A DNA stretch of 64,000 nucleotides, from the NCBI RefSeq assembly GCF_000003815.2, contig NC_049986.1:19361006-19425005 (forward strand). The letters are read 5' to 3'. The DNA comes from Branchiostoma floridae (lineage: Eukaryota; Chordata; Leptocardii; Amphioxiformes; Branchiostomatidae). The position numbers were made by a program, and so were the translations under genes. The first letter of the stretch is position 1. Each line of letters begins with the position of its first letter. Of the stretch, positions 34,374-46,821 are shown piece after piece. Under the pieces are notes generated by a model. It searched no databases. It saw nothing but the letters and a program-made list of their open reading frames with translations, and was not told where the DNA came from.

Positions 34374-34585
34374 TCTCTCTGTCTTTCTACTTAGCACTCA
34401 TTATTCGGGAAAGAGTATGGGAGTTAACACGCATCACTACCAGTGGATCAGCCTCCTGCTGTAGTGGCTTGCACACATATATTATATATATTATATGGCC
34501 CAGGGGCTATAGAAATGGAGATGGGCGCCATCACTAAGCATCTACACAGATGAACATGTGAATGTAATGGCAACTTTAACTTTTT
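34374..34585 (+). mobile_element. SINE family A, 5'-truncated copy
   Basis: TACTTAGCACTCATTATTCG, GGGAAAGAGTATGGGAGTTA, CTGCTGTAGTGGCTTGCACA and GAAATGGAGATGGGCGCC match the body of 40580-40869 in order. A short TATATATTATAT insertion replaces part of the middle. The tRNA-like head is absent and an AACTTTAACTTTTT tail is present. Confidence 0.8.
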
Positions 34586-35867
34586 ATTTTATCTCGCCGT
34601 TACTTCTTTTGCCTAGAATTGCTGGATGAGTAAGAATCAGGTCAGGGTGCAAGAAATATGTATCAATTTTTTCCACAATTTCGAAATTTATCTCCTTTTT
34701 TCTAAATATATCACTGACCCAATTTTGAAGATATTATCAATTGCGTTAATGCAATTTCTGCATCAGGATATACATCTAAAAGCGACTTATTTGATCCAAG
34801 TTAATTTCCGTAGTATTATCCAGACGTGGCATCATTGCCTATCATCTAAGACGATATACCAATTTCCTCCCAATGCCTTTATCTCGGGTTAGTGGGCGGT
34901 CCGGATAGATTAACCGGGGTGAAACCTGAAGATAAAGGGTGATTCGTAATACCTTGCCCCATTTCTCTCCATGAATTTTTACGTTCATAAGTTCGCAATA
35001 TGTGCGTTTTGCTTGTACTTATTTTGCCAGTTTCAAGCATTGAGTATACATTCAGCCATTACTGGGTGTTTACGAGATGAACCTTAAAACGTGAAAAACT
35101 GCTATAAATACTCTGCCCTATATGTAGGCCCATTGTCCAGAGGAGAACTTTTGATCGTTTCAGAGTCATCCTAGACGCACTAAGCATAGCTTTCTAGATC
35201 TGTGTCACCTTTTATGCTATATGGGATGGAGCAGTCATTGTACTTGTATTGTAACCTCCATGACAGTAAGGTTCAAGGGAGGCATTGTTTTTTTTCTTTA
35301 GTCCGTTTGTTTAGTTATCTGTCTGTGTAGTTTGGCAAGTGATTAGTGATGATAAGGGGTATGTAGGTAAGTCTTAGGAAGACGAATGTTAAGGTCGATT
35401 GAGTCCCCTGGCAGCCTTCCTGGTACCGCAGCGTAACCCGTTTGCGTACCCTCTGCTTTAGACATGTTGTCGTCTTGGTTGAACTGGAGTTTGAAGTTTG
35501 TCAAAAATCTCTTGCTTCTGCTTTCAAATCATAAATATTTGCGGAAATTAGCTATAGAAAGGTAATGTGATCCAGGATTAAGTGAGCTGACGGAAATTAG
35601 TAAACTGTGGGCGAAGACAGGCGATGGTTCTCCAGCCGGACGCATCGGAAATTAATAACGAGTTTGCAATATATAGATACAAATAGTATCACTAAGACCT
35701 GGAAATGAAAGAGAAAAAAACTTCACTCCATTAGTGCGAAGTAATAAGCTCAATCAGACTTCCTCTTCCGAATTCCAGTAGATAATACCAAATAATGATG
35801 ATCCAAGTAAAAAAACACCAAAAACTCGTGAAGTTTCGTCTATACTTGATATTCGATGAAATATTTG
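34586..35867. other. no recognised feature
   Basis: Unassigned. A T-rich run lies near 35288. Confidence 0.4.
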
Positions 35868-35935
35868 ATAATTCATATTAACGACCTATACCTTGCCATC
35901 GAGGCACGAATGCACAATAAAGGTCTTTCATCCAT
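35868..35935 (+). mobile_element. LINE 3' tail, same family as 62014
   Basis: CGACCTATACCTTGCCATCG, then AGGCACGAATGCACAATAAA, then GGTCTTTCATCCAT matches the block at 62014-62090 and includes an AATAAA signal. Only the last 60-70 bp are recognisable. Confidence 0.6.
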
Positions 35936-36291
35936 GGAGTGGTTCAAACAACATGTAGATATGCTACGCCCACTGATGACCAGAGGGTCAGGTATCACAT
36001 GGCTAAGGGCTCTCATTTATGTTTCATTTCCAATTCACCCCGCCTTCTCTACCTTTCAAGCTATTTTGCTTTACGTATCTAAGTCTTGTATGCATCACGT
36101 TTCACTTTCAACCCGTCTTCTGAGGCATCGGTACAATTAGTAGAGTATGCCTGTAGGGAATCTTAGGAGGCATCAGGTTGGCCCAGTTGATATCTGCTTC
36201 TAACCTCCAGCGTCTTGACAGGAAGCGACATCCAATTATGAACCTGTCGAAAAGGTGGAAAGCGTAAGATCCCTGCTGGCCAGAAGAGGCG

Positions 36292-36662
36292 TTGGACAAA
36301 AACAACCTCTGAAGAAATAGATCTAAGGAAAAAACGGCTTGCCGAGAGCAAACATAAGGAGAGATTTGAAGGGATGTTGCTGTATTATACAAATTTACAT
36401 CCGGCAGCGGAACTGACTTTGGACAAAAACAACCTCTGAAGAAACTGATCTAAGGAAAAAACGGCTTGCCGAGAGCAAACATAAGGAGAGATTTGAAGGG
36501 ATGTTGCTGTATTATACAAATTTACATCCGGCAGCGGAACTGACTTTGGACAAAAACAACCTCTGAAGAAACTGATCTAAGGAAAAAAGGGTTTGCCGAG
36601 AGCAAACATTGGAGAGTTTTGAAGGGGGTTTTGTTTCATTATACAATTTACATCCGGCAGCG
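36292..36662. repeat. 127-bp tandem repeat, three copies
   Basis: AACAACCTCTGAAGAAA starts at 36301, 36428 and 36555, exactly 127 bp apart. Copies 1 and 2 are almost identical (GGCTTGCCGAGAGCAAACAT, AGATTTGAAGGGATGTTGCT, ACATCCGGCAGCGGAACTGA). Copy 3 is diverged towards its end. Short minus-strand frames repeat with it (SLDLFLQRLFLS-like) and are by-products. Confidence 0.92.
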
Positions 36663-37126
36663 CCGAGTACTGAAGATTTACTTCTTCTCCCGTCGAACAA
36701 AGCGGTCTTCCTTGATTTTAGAGTTTACGATACGGCCATGTATTTGAAAAGAAATCGGCGAAACTCTCATAGAAACTGTTTTATCTCTTTAATTCTACGA
36801 TTACCAGATACGCCGTTGACGTAAAGATGACCTGACTAGTTGTTAAACAAAGTCTGCAACTTGCTGACACTGTTCTATCGATAACATGGAATCAAGTAAG
36901 CTTTGGGTGATTTCCTTGTCTTGGTAATAAAATCCCCAAACGTTGAGCTTTTGATTCTGATAAATTATCGCCTGCAAAGTCGTTGAAGATTTAGATGATA
37001 TGATTGCCATTTCTCAGAATGCCTCCATTCAGACACTGCCGTCAGCCTGTCGCCAGCAGAAAATAACAGTCCAATAACTTGCAGTCAGTCAAAAGAGGAT
37101 TTCTTTGTGACGACTAAGTTTGCATC
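36663..37126. other. no recognised feature
   Basis: Unassigned spacer. Confidence 0.4.
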
Positions 37127-37420
37127 CTGAGATGATGATGATGATGATGGCGATGACAATAGTGATGGTGAAAGTGATGCTGGTGATGCTGATGTTGATG
37201 ATGCTAGAAGTGAGGATGATAAAAGTAAGGATGAAGATGCAATTGGCCTGATGATAGTGGTGAGGATGATTATGGTGATGATGTTGCATGATTCTGATGA
37301 TAGTGGTTAGGTTGATTATAGTGATGATGAAGATGATGATGATGAGGATGATAGTGGTAAGGATAGTTGACCATAGAGATGATGATGGTGTATTGATACA
37401 TTACCTTGCCAAAACAACCA
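37127..37420. repeat. degenerate (GAT)n microsatellite
   Basis: About 290 bases dominated by GATGAT, GATGGT, GATAGT and GATGAC triplets. A plus frame reads as an acidic Asp-rich string for about 40 codons before losing it, and the minus strand reads His/Ile-rich. Trinucleotide drift explains this better than coding. Confidence 0.85.
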
Positions 37421-39104
37421 GTCGTATCTATAGCATTATTCCAATTTGAATATTGCAATGCAGTAACATGAATTAGATAACTGTGGTACATTATGGAGTA
37501 TTCAAGATCTACATGGAACCGTTTAGGCTCTTATTGTTGACTGCCATCGCCGCTGTCTCATGTTTCTGGTGTAGACCTACTTTTACGTTCCCAGCTCTCC
37601 CATGGGTCCCTTACTGCCGATGTGTAATCTTCTTAATTATCCCCCGTCTCGCCACGCACAATCCCCGGGCTAGACGCACAGCTAATCATCCCGTCTGTTC
37701 CGTGTGTGCTAGAGACGACGGTGGTTCGGGAAAAATAAGCTGTCAAAACAAATATTGGTCTTTCTTTTACACTGTTTTGGGATTTTCATGACGTTCTAAC
37801 AACTCACGAATATGTGTACGGATATATGATTTAAAATTTGTAGCATAATGTTGACTACCGTCACAGATGAACTTACATTCAACTCACGAAACCAGTTTGT
37901 GAGTTTTCTAAAGGCCTACTGAATTACATCGAGTTGGACGGTACCATTGATGTGTGGTGTAATACATTCATGAAATTACATGACAAACATGACTAGAGAA
38001 TGCTATCAGCACAGTCAAAAACGCTTTTGTGAAGTTAATCCGATGGGAGGAAATTAATCATCTACACGTATACAATTCAATATACAGTGGCGCAAGCTAT
38101 GGGGTCCTTTTGTGTGTCTAGCATATATCTATATATAAGCGCACCAAATTCGGTGTCATTTTAAGTTAACCCCCTTGCTCAGGCCTCCTGCACTAGGCGG
38201 TAAAGTCAATACTGCAAGGTTTTATTCATGCAGCCCTTCCCTTTGGTATTGACTTTTATGTATCTGGTAGCGCCGACGGGGAAAACTGATTATAAATATT
38301 GACTTTCCCCTGATGGATGCGAATGTTTGAGTGAGCAATAAGTCGCTATGTTTACCCTCGTTTAGCGGGAGTGGCCAGGGTCAGGCCCGAGCTGTGGGAA
38401 AAGCGGCTCGTGCGGAACATGCCAATATTTGTGTAGGGTTTGTCAGCACGCCTTAAATACACACAGGCGCGTGGTGCGCACACAGTAGCTAACAGACATG
38501 GATAATTTACAAAGGCTACGAGGCTTGCAAATGCACTTCCTTTTTTTTCTATAACAAAAGCTTCCCGTTTAATGTTAGACTACGTGTAGATGGTAATGAC
38601 CTCTAGGCTTAATTCTCTTTTCTCGGATTAGCCTCACAATAGAGTTTGACTGTGTTGCTACCATTTCCTACGCATTTTGTCATGTAATTTCATGACTTCA
38701 TTACACCTCATGATATCCGTGGCACCGTCCAATTCTATGTCATTCAATAGGCCTTTAGAAAGCGTGCCATTCCCTCTGACATTAACCACAAATCGTGATT
38801 TGTTAGAACGTGATAAAAATCACGAATGATATGAAAGACTCCCAAGGAAATGACTAATATTTGCTTTGATCTTGTTCATAGCCTTCTCTGTCTCCAGGCA
38901 GTAAGATTTTCTTTTACTTCTTAGAAATTTCCTATTATTACGTGCACTGGTAACCATATATGCCCGTATCAAGTTCAATGCTAAACAAGAAATGTTCTCC
39001 AATCGCCTCAGTCAGACGAAACTCAAGTAGCCGTTACCAAGACTTGAACCTGAAGCACATACGGATCATACGATCAATTAGTATCTACTATGTAGTGATT
39101 GTTT
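37421..39104. other. no recognised gene
   Basis: At 38200-38275 an 11-bp inverted pair, AAAGTCAATAC and GTATTGACTTT, flanks about 40 bases, possibly a small degraded element. A GC-rich patch at 38360-38480 has no frame. Confidence 0.4.
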
Positions 39105-39180
39105 GTTTGAACCTTTATTTATTCATTAGAAGCTCAAATCGACCCACAGGCCGCTTTTCATTGAGGTCATAAAGGATGCA
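39105..39180 (-). mobile_element. LINE-like 3' tail, inverted
   Basis: GTTTGTTTGAACCTTTATTT then ATTCATTAGAAGC. On the minus strand this gives AATAAATAAAGGTTCAAACA, an AATAAA signal with a short-repeat end. The upstream part (GACCTCAATGAAAAGCGGCC on minus) has no coding signal. This is a truncated retroelement end, assigned by style only. Confidence 0.45.
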
Positions 39181-39344
39181 AGGATCAGACAGTTCCAAGT
39201 TCCAAGGACAGAGTTTGTAACAAGTCAGTTTTTCTCTATGTACATCAAGGCCAGTCCGCAAGGAAGAATGACTGGGAAACCAGTGGACGAGCAAAGACCA
39301 CTAGTCATTGATAACATCGGAAGATAATTGACAAGGAATTACCA

Positions 39345-39735
39345 GGCGACTTTTGAAAGGCCATTGAAAGGACCTGGAAATCACTAAAAGGTCATTACAG
39401 GACCTTGGAAAACACTGGCCGTCCATGTAAAGACCATTGAGATCACTACAATGCCATTCGAGATCACTAAAAGATTATAGAGATACAATTAGAAGACCTT
39501 GAGAATCATTGAAGGATCATTGCAAATCCGTGTACACAATTTAAAGATATTGGAAAGACTATTGAAAGGTCATTCCTTAAAAGGTCAAGAAGCTCACCAG
39601 CACTAAGATATCATTGAGCGGGCATTGAAAGACCTTGAGATGCATTAAGAGGTCACTAAAAAACCTTGAGAATTATTGAGAGGTCATTGTAAGACGTTTG
39701 GAATCATTGAAATGAAATCTCACTAAATAACCATT
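39345..39735. repeat. highly degenerate short-period array (GGTCATTG / AGACCTTGAGA words)
   Basis: Words such as AAAGGTCATT, AAGACCTTGAGAATCATTG and GAGATCACTA recur irregularly about every 20-35 bases over nearly 400 bp. Copies are strongly diverged, so this is an old minisatellite. Confidence 0.75.
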
Positions 39736-40311
39736 CAGAGATCTCTCGAATTTTTGGGCGCGGGCCAGACTCTGTAAAGCCAACCACGATACAGGTGTGG
39801 GTATTCCGTAACGTTTCCAGTCAACGGCCATGCGAACTAACAGAGCAAAATCTCACAGGAAATTAGCTTTGTTAATGACTCATTATACAGACGTGAAAAT
39901 GGAAGACTAATCCTGGCAATAACAGGTAGGGAGGTGGATACAATCTGGAGCGATCAGTCAACAGCTTGGCTTAGTGAAAAGGCTATGTGCGTTAGCCTTG
40001 GGGTATAATGAGTCCAAGAAAGCAAAATGGTGAGACGCGCTATGAAGATAGTTTAAATTGAGCTTTACTGCGATAGACAATTATCTTCTCATCTATTTTC
40101 TATCTATGGGATTTTATGGATGCCCCTTTAATTCACTGTCAAAGCAGTCGATTCCTACGTCATAAACATAACAAAATCATAATAAACCAGGATACCAAAA
40201 GGGATTGTTGATCCTTCACTTAATGATTCATGTATTAACAATGATTTAACATATTTGCCCTCGGACATACGAACAATAAATCATACAAACAGCTCGAGAT
40301 AAAAACTTCCG
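39736..40311. other. no recognised feature
   Basis: Unassigned spacer. Confidence 0.4.
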
Positions 40312-40440
40312 AGGCCTTTGGGGGCAGTGGGTTGTAACCCAGGTGTGCCCGTACTAGAGGCAATGTCTAGCTGGAATTGCCAGGAATCAAACCCGTCACT
40401 CCCGGTTTTGTGTTCGCCAACATAGCCCAAAGCCATTGAA
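40312..40440 (-). mobile_element. tRNA-like SINE head, inverted
   Basis: On the minus strand a B-box-like GGAGTGACGGGTTTGATTCC (ending near 40384) follows an A-box-like TGGCTTTGGGCTATGTTGGC. The body carries CCAGCTAGACATTGCCTC and TGGGTTACAACCCACTGCCC. Pol III boxes in the right order and spacing support a SINE. The family differs from A and B. Confidence 0.55.
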
Positions 40441-40579
40441 AAAGATGAACGGATACATCCAAACCAAACATGTATAATGTTATGATATAATGTACTGAAA
40501 AAAGTTAAATGGGCGAGTATTTATAGTAGAGTTGTGTGAAGTTTTGATCAATGGTGGTATATTCAGGTATGTTAAGAGC

Positions 40580-40869
40580 TGGGCCGGTGCAATGGCCTTG
40601 TGGGTACAGTGTTCGCCTTGCATTCGGTAGGTCGTGAGTTCGATCCCCGGCCGAGTCATGCCAAGGACTTTAAAAATGGTACATGCTGCTTTCTCTGCTT
40701 AGCACTCAGCATTCGGGAAAGAGTATCATGGTAGTTGAACACAATCCTCTACCAGTAGACTAGCCCCTTGCTGTAGTGATTGCACAAAGTTGTGTGGCCC
40801 AGGACTACTGAAAAGGAGATGGGCGTCGCCCTATGCGCCATAGGCACCGGAAAGACTTAAACTTTTTTT
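40580..40869 (+). mobile_element. tRNA-derived SINE, family A, full-length reference copy
   Basis: The head has an A box region TGGCCTTGTGGGTACAG (from about 40593) and a B box GAGTTCGATCCCCGG (from about 40636), correctly spaced for a tRNA. The body has CTTAGCACTCAGCATTCGGG, AAGAGTATCATGGTAGTTG, CTTGCTGTAGTGATTGCACA, GGCCCAGGACTACTGAAAAG and GAGATGGGCGTCGCC. The tail is AAACTTTTTTT, which would end pol III transcription. Fragments of the same family occur at 22885 (inverted) and 34374. Confidence 0.88.
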
Positions 40870-41249
40870 ACGTGCTGGGCTAATGAGTCAATATCATACC
40901 TAATATAATCCCACCACACGAGTGCAGGTTAAATAGCGGCTGTGGTATCTGATGTCATAATCCGGGTAGCTCGCACGTGGAGTTCCGAATTTAGACTAAA
41001 TATTACTTAACTCGGGTATATCAATATCGTACGCAATCAGACGTTAAGTGCAAATTGGGCCTTGCCTGATATGGTTTACATAGTATTGATCAGGTTTAGT
41101 GTAGCTGTTTCGAAGTACATGAACCTTCATAATCTTGCTTGCGTGCCTTTGTGATATTTTCGTCTACGTAGATAAGTTGTACCTTGCATTTTCTTATCCA
41201 TAAACCTGCAATGGGCATTGATATGTCGCAGAATTTACAGCTTGATATG

Positions 41250-41421
41250 TTATGCCGCTGCATAAACTTTCGCGGTGGTTTAATGTTCGCGGCGGCCGCT
41301 TCACCGCGAATTTAAAACCACATGGCGTATGGTGCTACCGCGAAATTGAAACCACCGCAAAACGTCCATTTTCCCGCTACCACGAAATTAAATCTGCGCG
41401 AACTTAAATGCATTTACAGTA
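41250..41421. mobile_element. TTCGCGGTGG-repeat element ending in TACTGTAAATGC
   Basis: The right end, complemented, is TACTGTAAATGCATTTAAGT followed by TCGCGC. Inside, TTCGCGGTGGTTT and close variants (ATTTCGCGGTAGC, TTCGCGGTGAAGC) recur about every 25-35 bp, and the left end carries CTTTCGCGGTGGTTTAATG. Repeated CpG-rich motifs with one sharp end suggest a non-autonomous DNA element, possibly rolling-circle or terminal-repeat type. The class is not established. Confidence 0.6.
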
Positions 41422-44388
41422 GTTTTCTTTAACAGCGTCTGACAATCTGTGGAGCAAACATAGCATCGACTTTCCTATCGTTTGTTTGACCAGTTTGTGT
41501 GGATTTTTCCGATTTATCTTATTCAAGAATAGCACTAGAAGGAATCATGCTGAATCAAATATCTCAATATGCAGCAGCCATGATGGAGTAAGACAGATGG
41601 CTGTCTCCGGGCTACTGTTAAACCGCCAACCTATGTTTAATGCACAAGAGCTTATCGCTGCTGTAAAGCGTTCTTTAAGGTATTTCTCTCATCCACCAAA
41701 CTCCAAGATCGCTGTGGGTATTTTCATGGTTTGCGCAATACACGTGTACAAATTACTGTAACAGGCTGGTTTGTAATGCCAACACGTCTACATTGCCTTC
41801 AGTGGTAGAAAATTTTATTCTGTCTAGAATACGACTCTTTCAATAGTTTGTACGTGACTGTTTTCAATCTAACACCTTACATTCCAGAAGGGTGGTGATA
41901 GCGTTTCAACCAAGTGATTTTGTCGAGCGCTCAACGAATTTCACTGATAGAAAAATGTTTGTACACTTTGTGTGTTTTGTTATCTTATGCCACTTATAAA
42001 GTAAGGAATGATCCAATGTAAGCAGCAGAGGTCGTTCTGTGTAACTGGGGCTTTTACGTGGAATCATCTTACTAGACTTGAAACACATCAGTACTCACAA
42101 GTAGTGAAATTAGGCATTTAAAGCTTACCGGCACTTTCCACGCACTACGCTTTATGCCATGCCAAGTATTGACTTGAAGCGTTATTTTCCATTAGCAACC
42201 CTTTTAAACTACACCAGAGCTGCTGTAAACAGACTACTTCCATGATGAGTAGGAAACTTTCAGTTTACCAAATTTGGACAATCTACGGATGTCGTTTGTT
42301 TCACACGTTTTAAGCATTACTTTCAAGTGTCTTTTCGACATCAAATTCAAACGGTGGGAAGCAACTCTCTTCTTGCAAAATTGGCACATGATCACATTGA
42401 GTCTCATTTGTGCTCAACTACAACACCTTGCATCTGTATCCTGGACACGTTTCTTTCGGTGAAAGCTTCTTGAAAAAAACGTAAATGACCTGTAAGAGTT
42501 TTAAGCACAATCGACTCTCTGCAGAGCAGTACGTTTTAAGAAAGATCGATTGTATCTATCCATAGTCTTTACGATGGCCGTTTGAAATGACTCCTGCGTT
42601 ACGTTAATGGTCCTTATGTTGTATTCCAAGGTCTTTAAGTTTTCTTAACAGATAAAGAAGGTTTCTTTTATCTGAAGATCTGCATTGGCCAACCAGTAGC
42701 AACCCCTTTATTAGAAACTTCAAATAGAATTTGGTGTGCTTTCGACAAAGCGACTAGCTGCTGACACATGCCTGTGAAATATGAGTGTTCCAAAAAGTTC
42801 AGTTTGAACAATAGTACCAATAAAAACACCTTCTTGACGAAGGTAACTACTACTAACTTTTCCTTTGACATTCACGTAGTTTGAGGGGGATGCAAGGTAT
42901 CCACGAAGATAGAGATTTATCAGCTCTCTCTCTGTCTCATCCATTCGGCGATGGTAAGCTATGTCGCACCGAGAAGTCTGTCCTATCTAAGCCTTACACT
43001 AAAGCAATACAGTCGGTACTGAAGTGAAGAAAACATAGCCCATCCTTAAAATTTGGAAGATGCTCTTTCTTTCTGATGAACCGTATCCAACATGTTACTC
43101 AGAGCCCATCAGGTCCGTAAGTACATTAAGACAGTAGGAATGCAGACTCCATTAACTAACCTGTGTAAGCAAGCAGATCTGTCAATGTCACCATTCAGAC
43201 CCTTCAAGGCTCGGCTCAATAAACCACTTATACATGATTGATTGTGTCCTTCACTAGTCCTTTAAAATTTATCTCAATTCTCATGATGAAGAATATCCCA
43301 GTACTGAGCGTATGGAAGTCAGGAACTTTCTTCAATGTCAAGTCAGAACTCCTTTCAATAGAACAACGCTCTAACCAGCTTACTTGGTACCAAAACTACT
43401 TCTGGCGTGTCTTTAAAAGTTGCTTTCAAAAAGCAAAAATCTTCCCACAGGCCCGCTAATGCCCACGATAGCATCTTAAGCACTTTACAGCTCATTCCAT
43501 TTAGTGACGTAGTACCAAACTAAATTTCCCTTCAATGTTTCCTTTTAGAGGCCGAGCAAGTTCTTCCATGTTGAGTTTTCAAAACTATTCGATAGATTTC
43601 CCGAGGGTTACCGAGACCTCAGTAATGACATAACCTTCAAAGTTACTTTGGAGGAGTGAAACTCCCGACAAAATGACTGCAGAAGTTGACAAACTTCTGC
43701 TATGCCAATTCTTAGGTCCAAAACTAAAGCATGACTATAACTAGATATAATTTCTTTTAAGAAAAATTTATCCAGCGGAGGTCAAAAAGTCTTGTATGCC
43801 AGTATTGCGTTAACTGTTGAAATCCAATCCACTTGCTTGGTACGAATCCTGTTTTGTACTTTTAAATTGCTTTCAATGAGTTACACTCCTTCAGAAGCTG
43901 AACTGCGGAGGTTCGGTCGGTCCCTCGATGGCAATATTGACCCTTTCGATGACCTTCCCAACGCCTTGTTCCCTAAACCGCTTCTTACGGAATAAAAGTG
44001 CCGAAGCTATTACCGACTTGCACTACAATCTCCGCTAAGATGCTTACCAGTGGACCATACCTCGGGGTAGTGATTGAAGGCTGCTATTGGCGAACTCCAA
44101 CGCCTCTAGCTAGAGAGGGCAGCAACGGTAACCTTGGTAGAATTGGGAAAAGTGCTTGGCTGGAAATGCAATTTGAACCTGTCAGAGGCAAATGTTAGTC
44201 TTCTCACTCAACCCACAACAAGTGTAACCTGTGTGGTACTTCTGTCATTGCCGACAGCTAACGCGTAGCGCAGCGGTGATGCATTCAATAGTGGCACATT
44301 GCAATTGCTATCTATCTATATTTTCTCTCACACAGTGTATTTCACCCTTAAGTAAATTGTAAGTAAACAGACATGCCATTGTGTACAA
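41422..44388. other. no recognised gene
   Basis: A short match to the MITE core occurs at about 41945-41995 (TGTACACTTTGTGTGTTTTG). Weak repetition (CTTGGTAC, TTTAAAAGTTGCTTTCAA against TTTAAATTGCTTTCAATG) links 43380-43430 and 43835-43880. Several open frames of 60-75 codons lie here on both strands without family motifs. Confidence 0.35.
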
Positions 44389-44408
44389 GTGAGTGAGTGA
44401 GTGAGTGA
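44389..44408. repeat. (GTGA)5 microsatellite
   Basis: Five GTGA units. Confidence 0.9.
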
Positions 44409-44489
44409 TGGAGGAAGAAACATATTTCTAATCTTAGTGTATGTTTGGCAATCGTTCAACCTGTTGAGTACTTTGGGATCAATAGCGTG

Positions 44490-44730
44490 CGTATTCCAGT
44501 GGTTAACGGCCCTGCCTATGGAACTAGAAGCCGTGAATTCGATTCTGGCTGTGTCGCTCGCTCAGCATGCACGCTACCGGAAAGCTTTGCAGTCCTCAAG
44601 ACGGGATGTTAAGCCGTTAATTGCATGATGAAAACAGCTAGGGGAATTTCCCCCGGCCAGTACAATGAACCTGTAGATACTGTACATCGCGTCTGTCCTC
44701 TCTGTGGAAGACTAGCTCTTCAGTGAGCTA
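44490..44730 (+). mobile_element. tRNA-derived SINE, family D
   Basis: A-box-like TCCAGTGGTTAACGGCCC (about 44495) and B-box-like GAATTCGATTCTGG (about 44535) are in tRNA spacing. The body has GCTACCGGAAAGCTTTGCAG, TCCTCAAGACGGGATGTTAA and GCCGTTAATTGCATGATG. This body differs from families A and B. The GGATGTTAAGCCGTTAA words recall the GGACGTTAAATGGAGGTC block of 63795-64000, so the two may share an ancestor. Confidence 0.65.
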
Positions 44731-45626
44731 AAACTTGATCAGTTTCCACTTTCTTTGCCAATGCCTCTGTCTGGCAGCTGGTACATCCTAGATGAGACAG
44801 AAAGTCCACGCTGCGTCACAGAATTTTACAGGTGGTCTCTGGTGAAGTTCCCTCAATTTGACGCTCCAGCGAAAGGTCTAGACCTCTCTAAACAGTTTCA
44901 TCGGAAAGTCAATAACACAGAAATCACCCTAGCGCCTTAGCTCTCCCCCTGTGCCTATGTTAAAGAACAGCGGGATGTTCTTCTTCACCTGGTGCAACGT
45001 TGTACGCATGGTTCTCTCATCGCTCTGTACCAGAAAATTCAAATCTATACAATATCCTTTTCTACATTTGACTTTTTTGTTATCCTGTAGTCTGGACCTT
45101 CCCTGCTCCTTCTTCCACCAGTTGGCTTCTAAACATCACCATAAATCATGTGCATTACCTGAGGTTGCCCCTTCATCCTTTTCCTGAGACCTTTCTAAGG
45201 AAGTTATCTTTACTTCGTAGACTTCTTTGACCTTTAATCGTTAGGGAGATTTCTGGAGACGCATTTTTCCAAGAAAAATGGATTTGTAGGAATCTAGTGG
45301 TCTTTGAACATGCCATATTTATCAGAAAACAGCTTGCTCGCAAAACGAAGAGATCAAAACGGAATCCAGTACGTTTTACCTTGCCACAAAGTGATAGCTG
45401 TAAGTTTTCGTTCTAAGTCTGATATCCAGAACCACCTGCGTCGAAGAAAAAGGACTGAATTATCTATATGGTGTCCACACATATATATGAGTGACGACTG
45501 CTTATTCGGGCTTCAATGGACACATTTTTAAAATATTATTGTTAATAGTGTTTATAAACTGTTTCTAGGCTGGCAATGAAGTTGGCGCACAATGATCACA
45601 GATTTTACAGGCTTTTGGTGTAGATT
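44731..45626. other. no recognised feature
   Basis: Unassigned. A few frames of 60-80 codons have no motif support. Confidence 0.4.
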
Positions 45627-45722
45627 AGAGGTGGGTGCCGGTACAGAAAATTCAGGTCCAGGTCCGGCTCAGGTCCAAAGGATTAGGTCCGGACCCGAAC
45701 CCGAACCCGGACCTAATTCGGT
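45627..45722. mobile_element. transposon end with GAGGTGGGTGCC terminus and GGTCCGG palindrome
   Basis: Starts TTAGAGGTGGGTGCCGGTAC, a terminus style seen in hAT elements, then repeated CAGGTCCGG and CAGGTCCAA words. It ends with the inverted pair ATTAGGTCCGG (45682-45692) and CCGGACCTAAT (45707-45717) around ACCCGAACCCGAAC. The opposite terminus is not found nearby, so this is a solo end. Confidence 0.5.
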
Positions 45723-46420
45723 ATGTGAAGACTTGTGAATCGATGATACTCAAAATAATGGTCCATTTTGCTACAAAGAAGTCTGTTTTGTTACGTCTCA
45801 ACTCTCACTGGCGTTTTAAATCCTACAAGGCTAACTGCCTCTGTATTAAAGATTCGCAGTAAAACTTGGTACAAAGGACTATAAACTCTACTTCTTGTTA
45901 TTTTCTTTTACCAGTAAGCCCAAAAACGTATGAATGCCTCATCATAAAATCTGTTTATTTTCCAATAGGTTCAACATTCTGACCCCTGATGTAGATCCCT
46001 GTACATAAAAGACGACTAACGTTCGTTGTAGGCCTTGTTAATACCTCAGGTGTGAAAGAATACACTTTAATCACCAAAACATATCCACAGTTCCATAAAA
46101 GGACCGTAAACTTTAATAACACCATAAACAACGTATTTTTATACCTGTAGGTTCGCAGGCACGTTTGTTTTACGGCAATTTATCGGTTTCTGCATCGCAC
46201 ATAAAAACTGCATTAAAGTAATGAGAAGGAATGGTTTAGTCTTAAATCTAAGGACGGTTAGGTTGTAAATCCCCCGGCTAATCCTTTGTCGTACTTGTTG
46301 AGAATGTCACAAGCCGGTGACGTGAAATATTAGTGAGTAAATGTATAACGCCACGAAGAAATCGTACGTCCTAGCAAATGTTGAAAGCTTTGGGACAGCT
46401 TGTAACCTCCATGAAATATT

Positions 46421-46424
<4 letters not shown>
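45723..46424. other. no recognised feature
   Basis: Unassigned AT-rich sequence. Confidence 0.4.

Positions 46425-46466
<42 letters not shown>
46425..46466. repeat. (TA)n microsatellite
   Basis: About 21 TA units. The sequence that follows (GTATAACTCAAGAAGGGCTG, about 46513) resembles a repeat word but is not assigned. Confidence 0.95.
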
Positions 46467-46469
<3 letters not shown>

Positions 46470-46821
46470 TCAGCTGGAGTATTCGTGTATCTGTCTGTTC
46501 ATCTTTTAACAGTATAACTCAAGAAGGGCTGCGTAAATTGCCTTGATATTTAGTATGTGGAGAGGTTTTGTAAGACATCGAAATTATTAGCTTTTGTGCC
46601 CCCTACTGACTATTTATGGTACTGCATCACTGTGGTTTAGATATCTCGTGTTCTAAACAAGCTATGGTTAGGAATTTTAGATTGTTCATACCTCTTGTGC
46701 CCGTACAGATGACCAGTAAGTTTTGGCTCTCTTGCAGCTTGTTCAGAACAAAATCCTATTGACGTTTGCCTCAACGACAACCGGGGCTCATCTATAATCA
46801 TTATCAGGAAGCTAGTTAGAT

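Noticed and set aside
37127-37420. Asp-rich acidic peptide from GAT repeats
   Set aside because: A degenerate trinucleotide microsatellite. The frame collapses after about 40 codons and has no exon signals.
40580-40660. Functional tRNA gene
   Set aside because: The A and B boxes are present, but the sequence continues into a shared SINE body with no mature tRNA 3' end or acceptor pairing. The same logic applies to the other tRNA-like heads.
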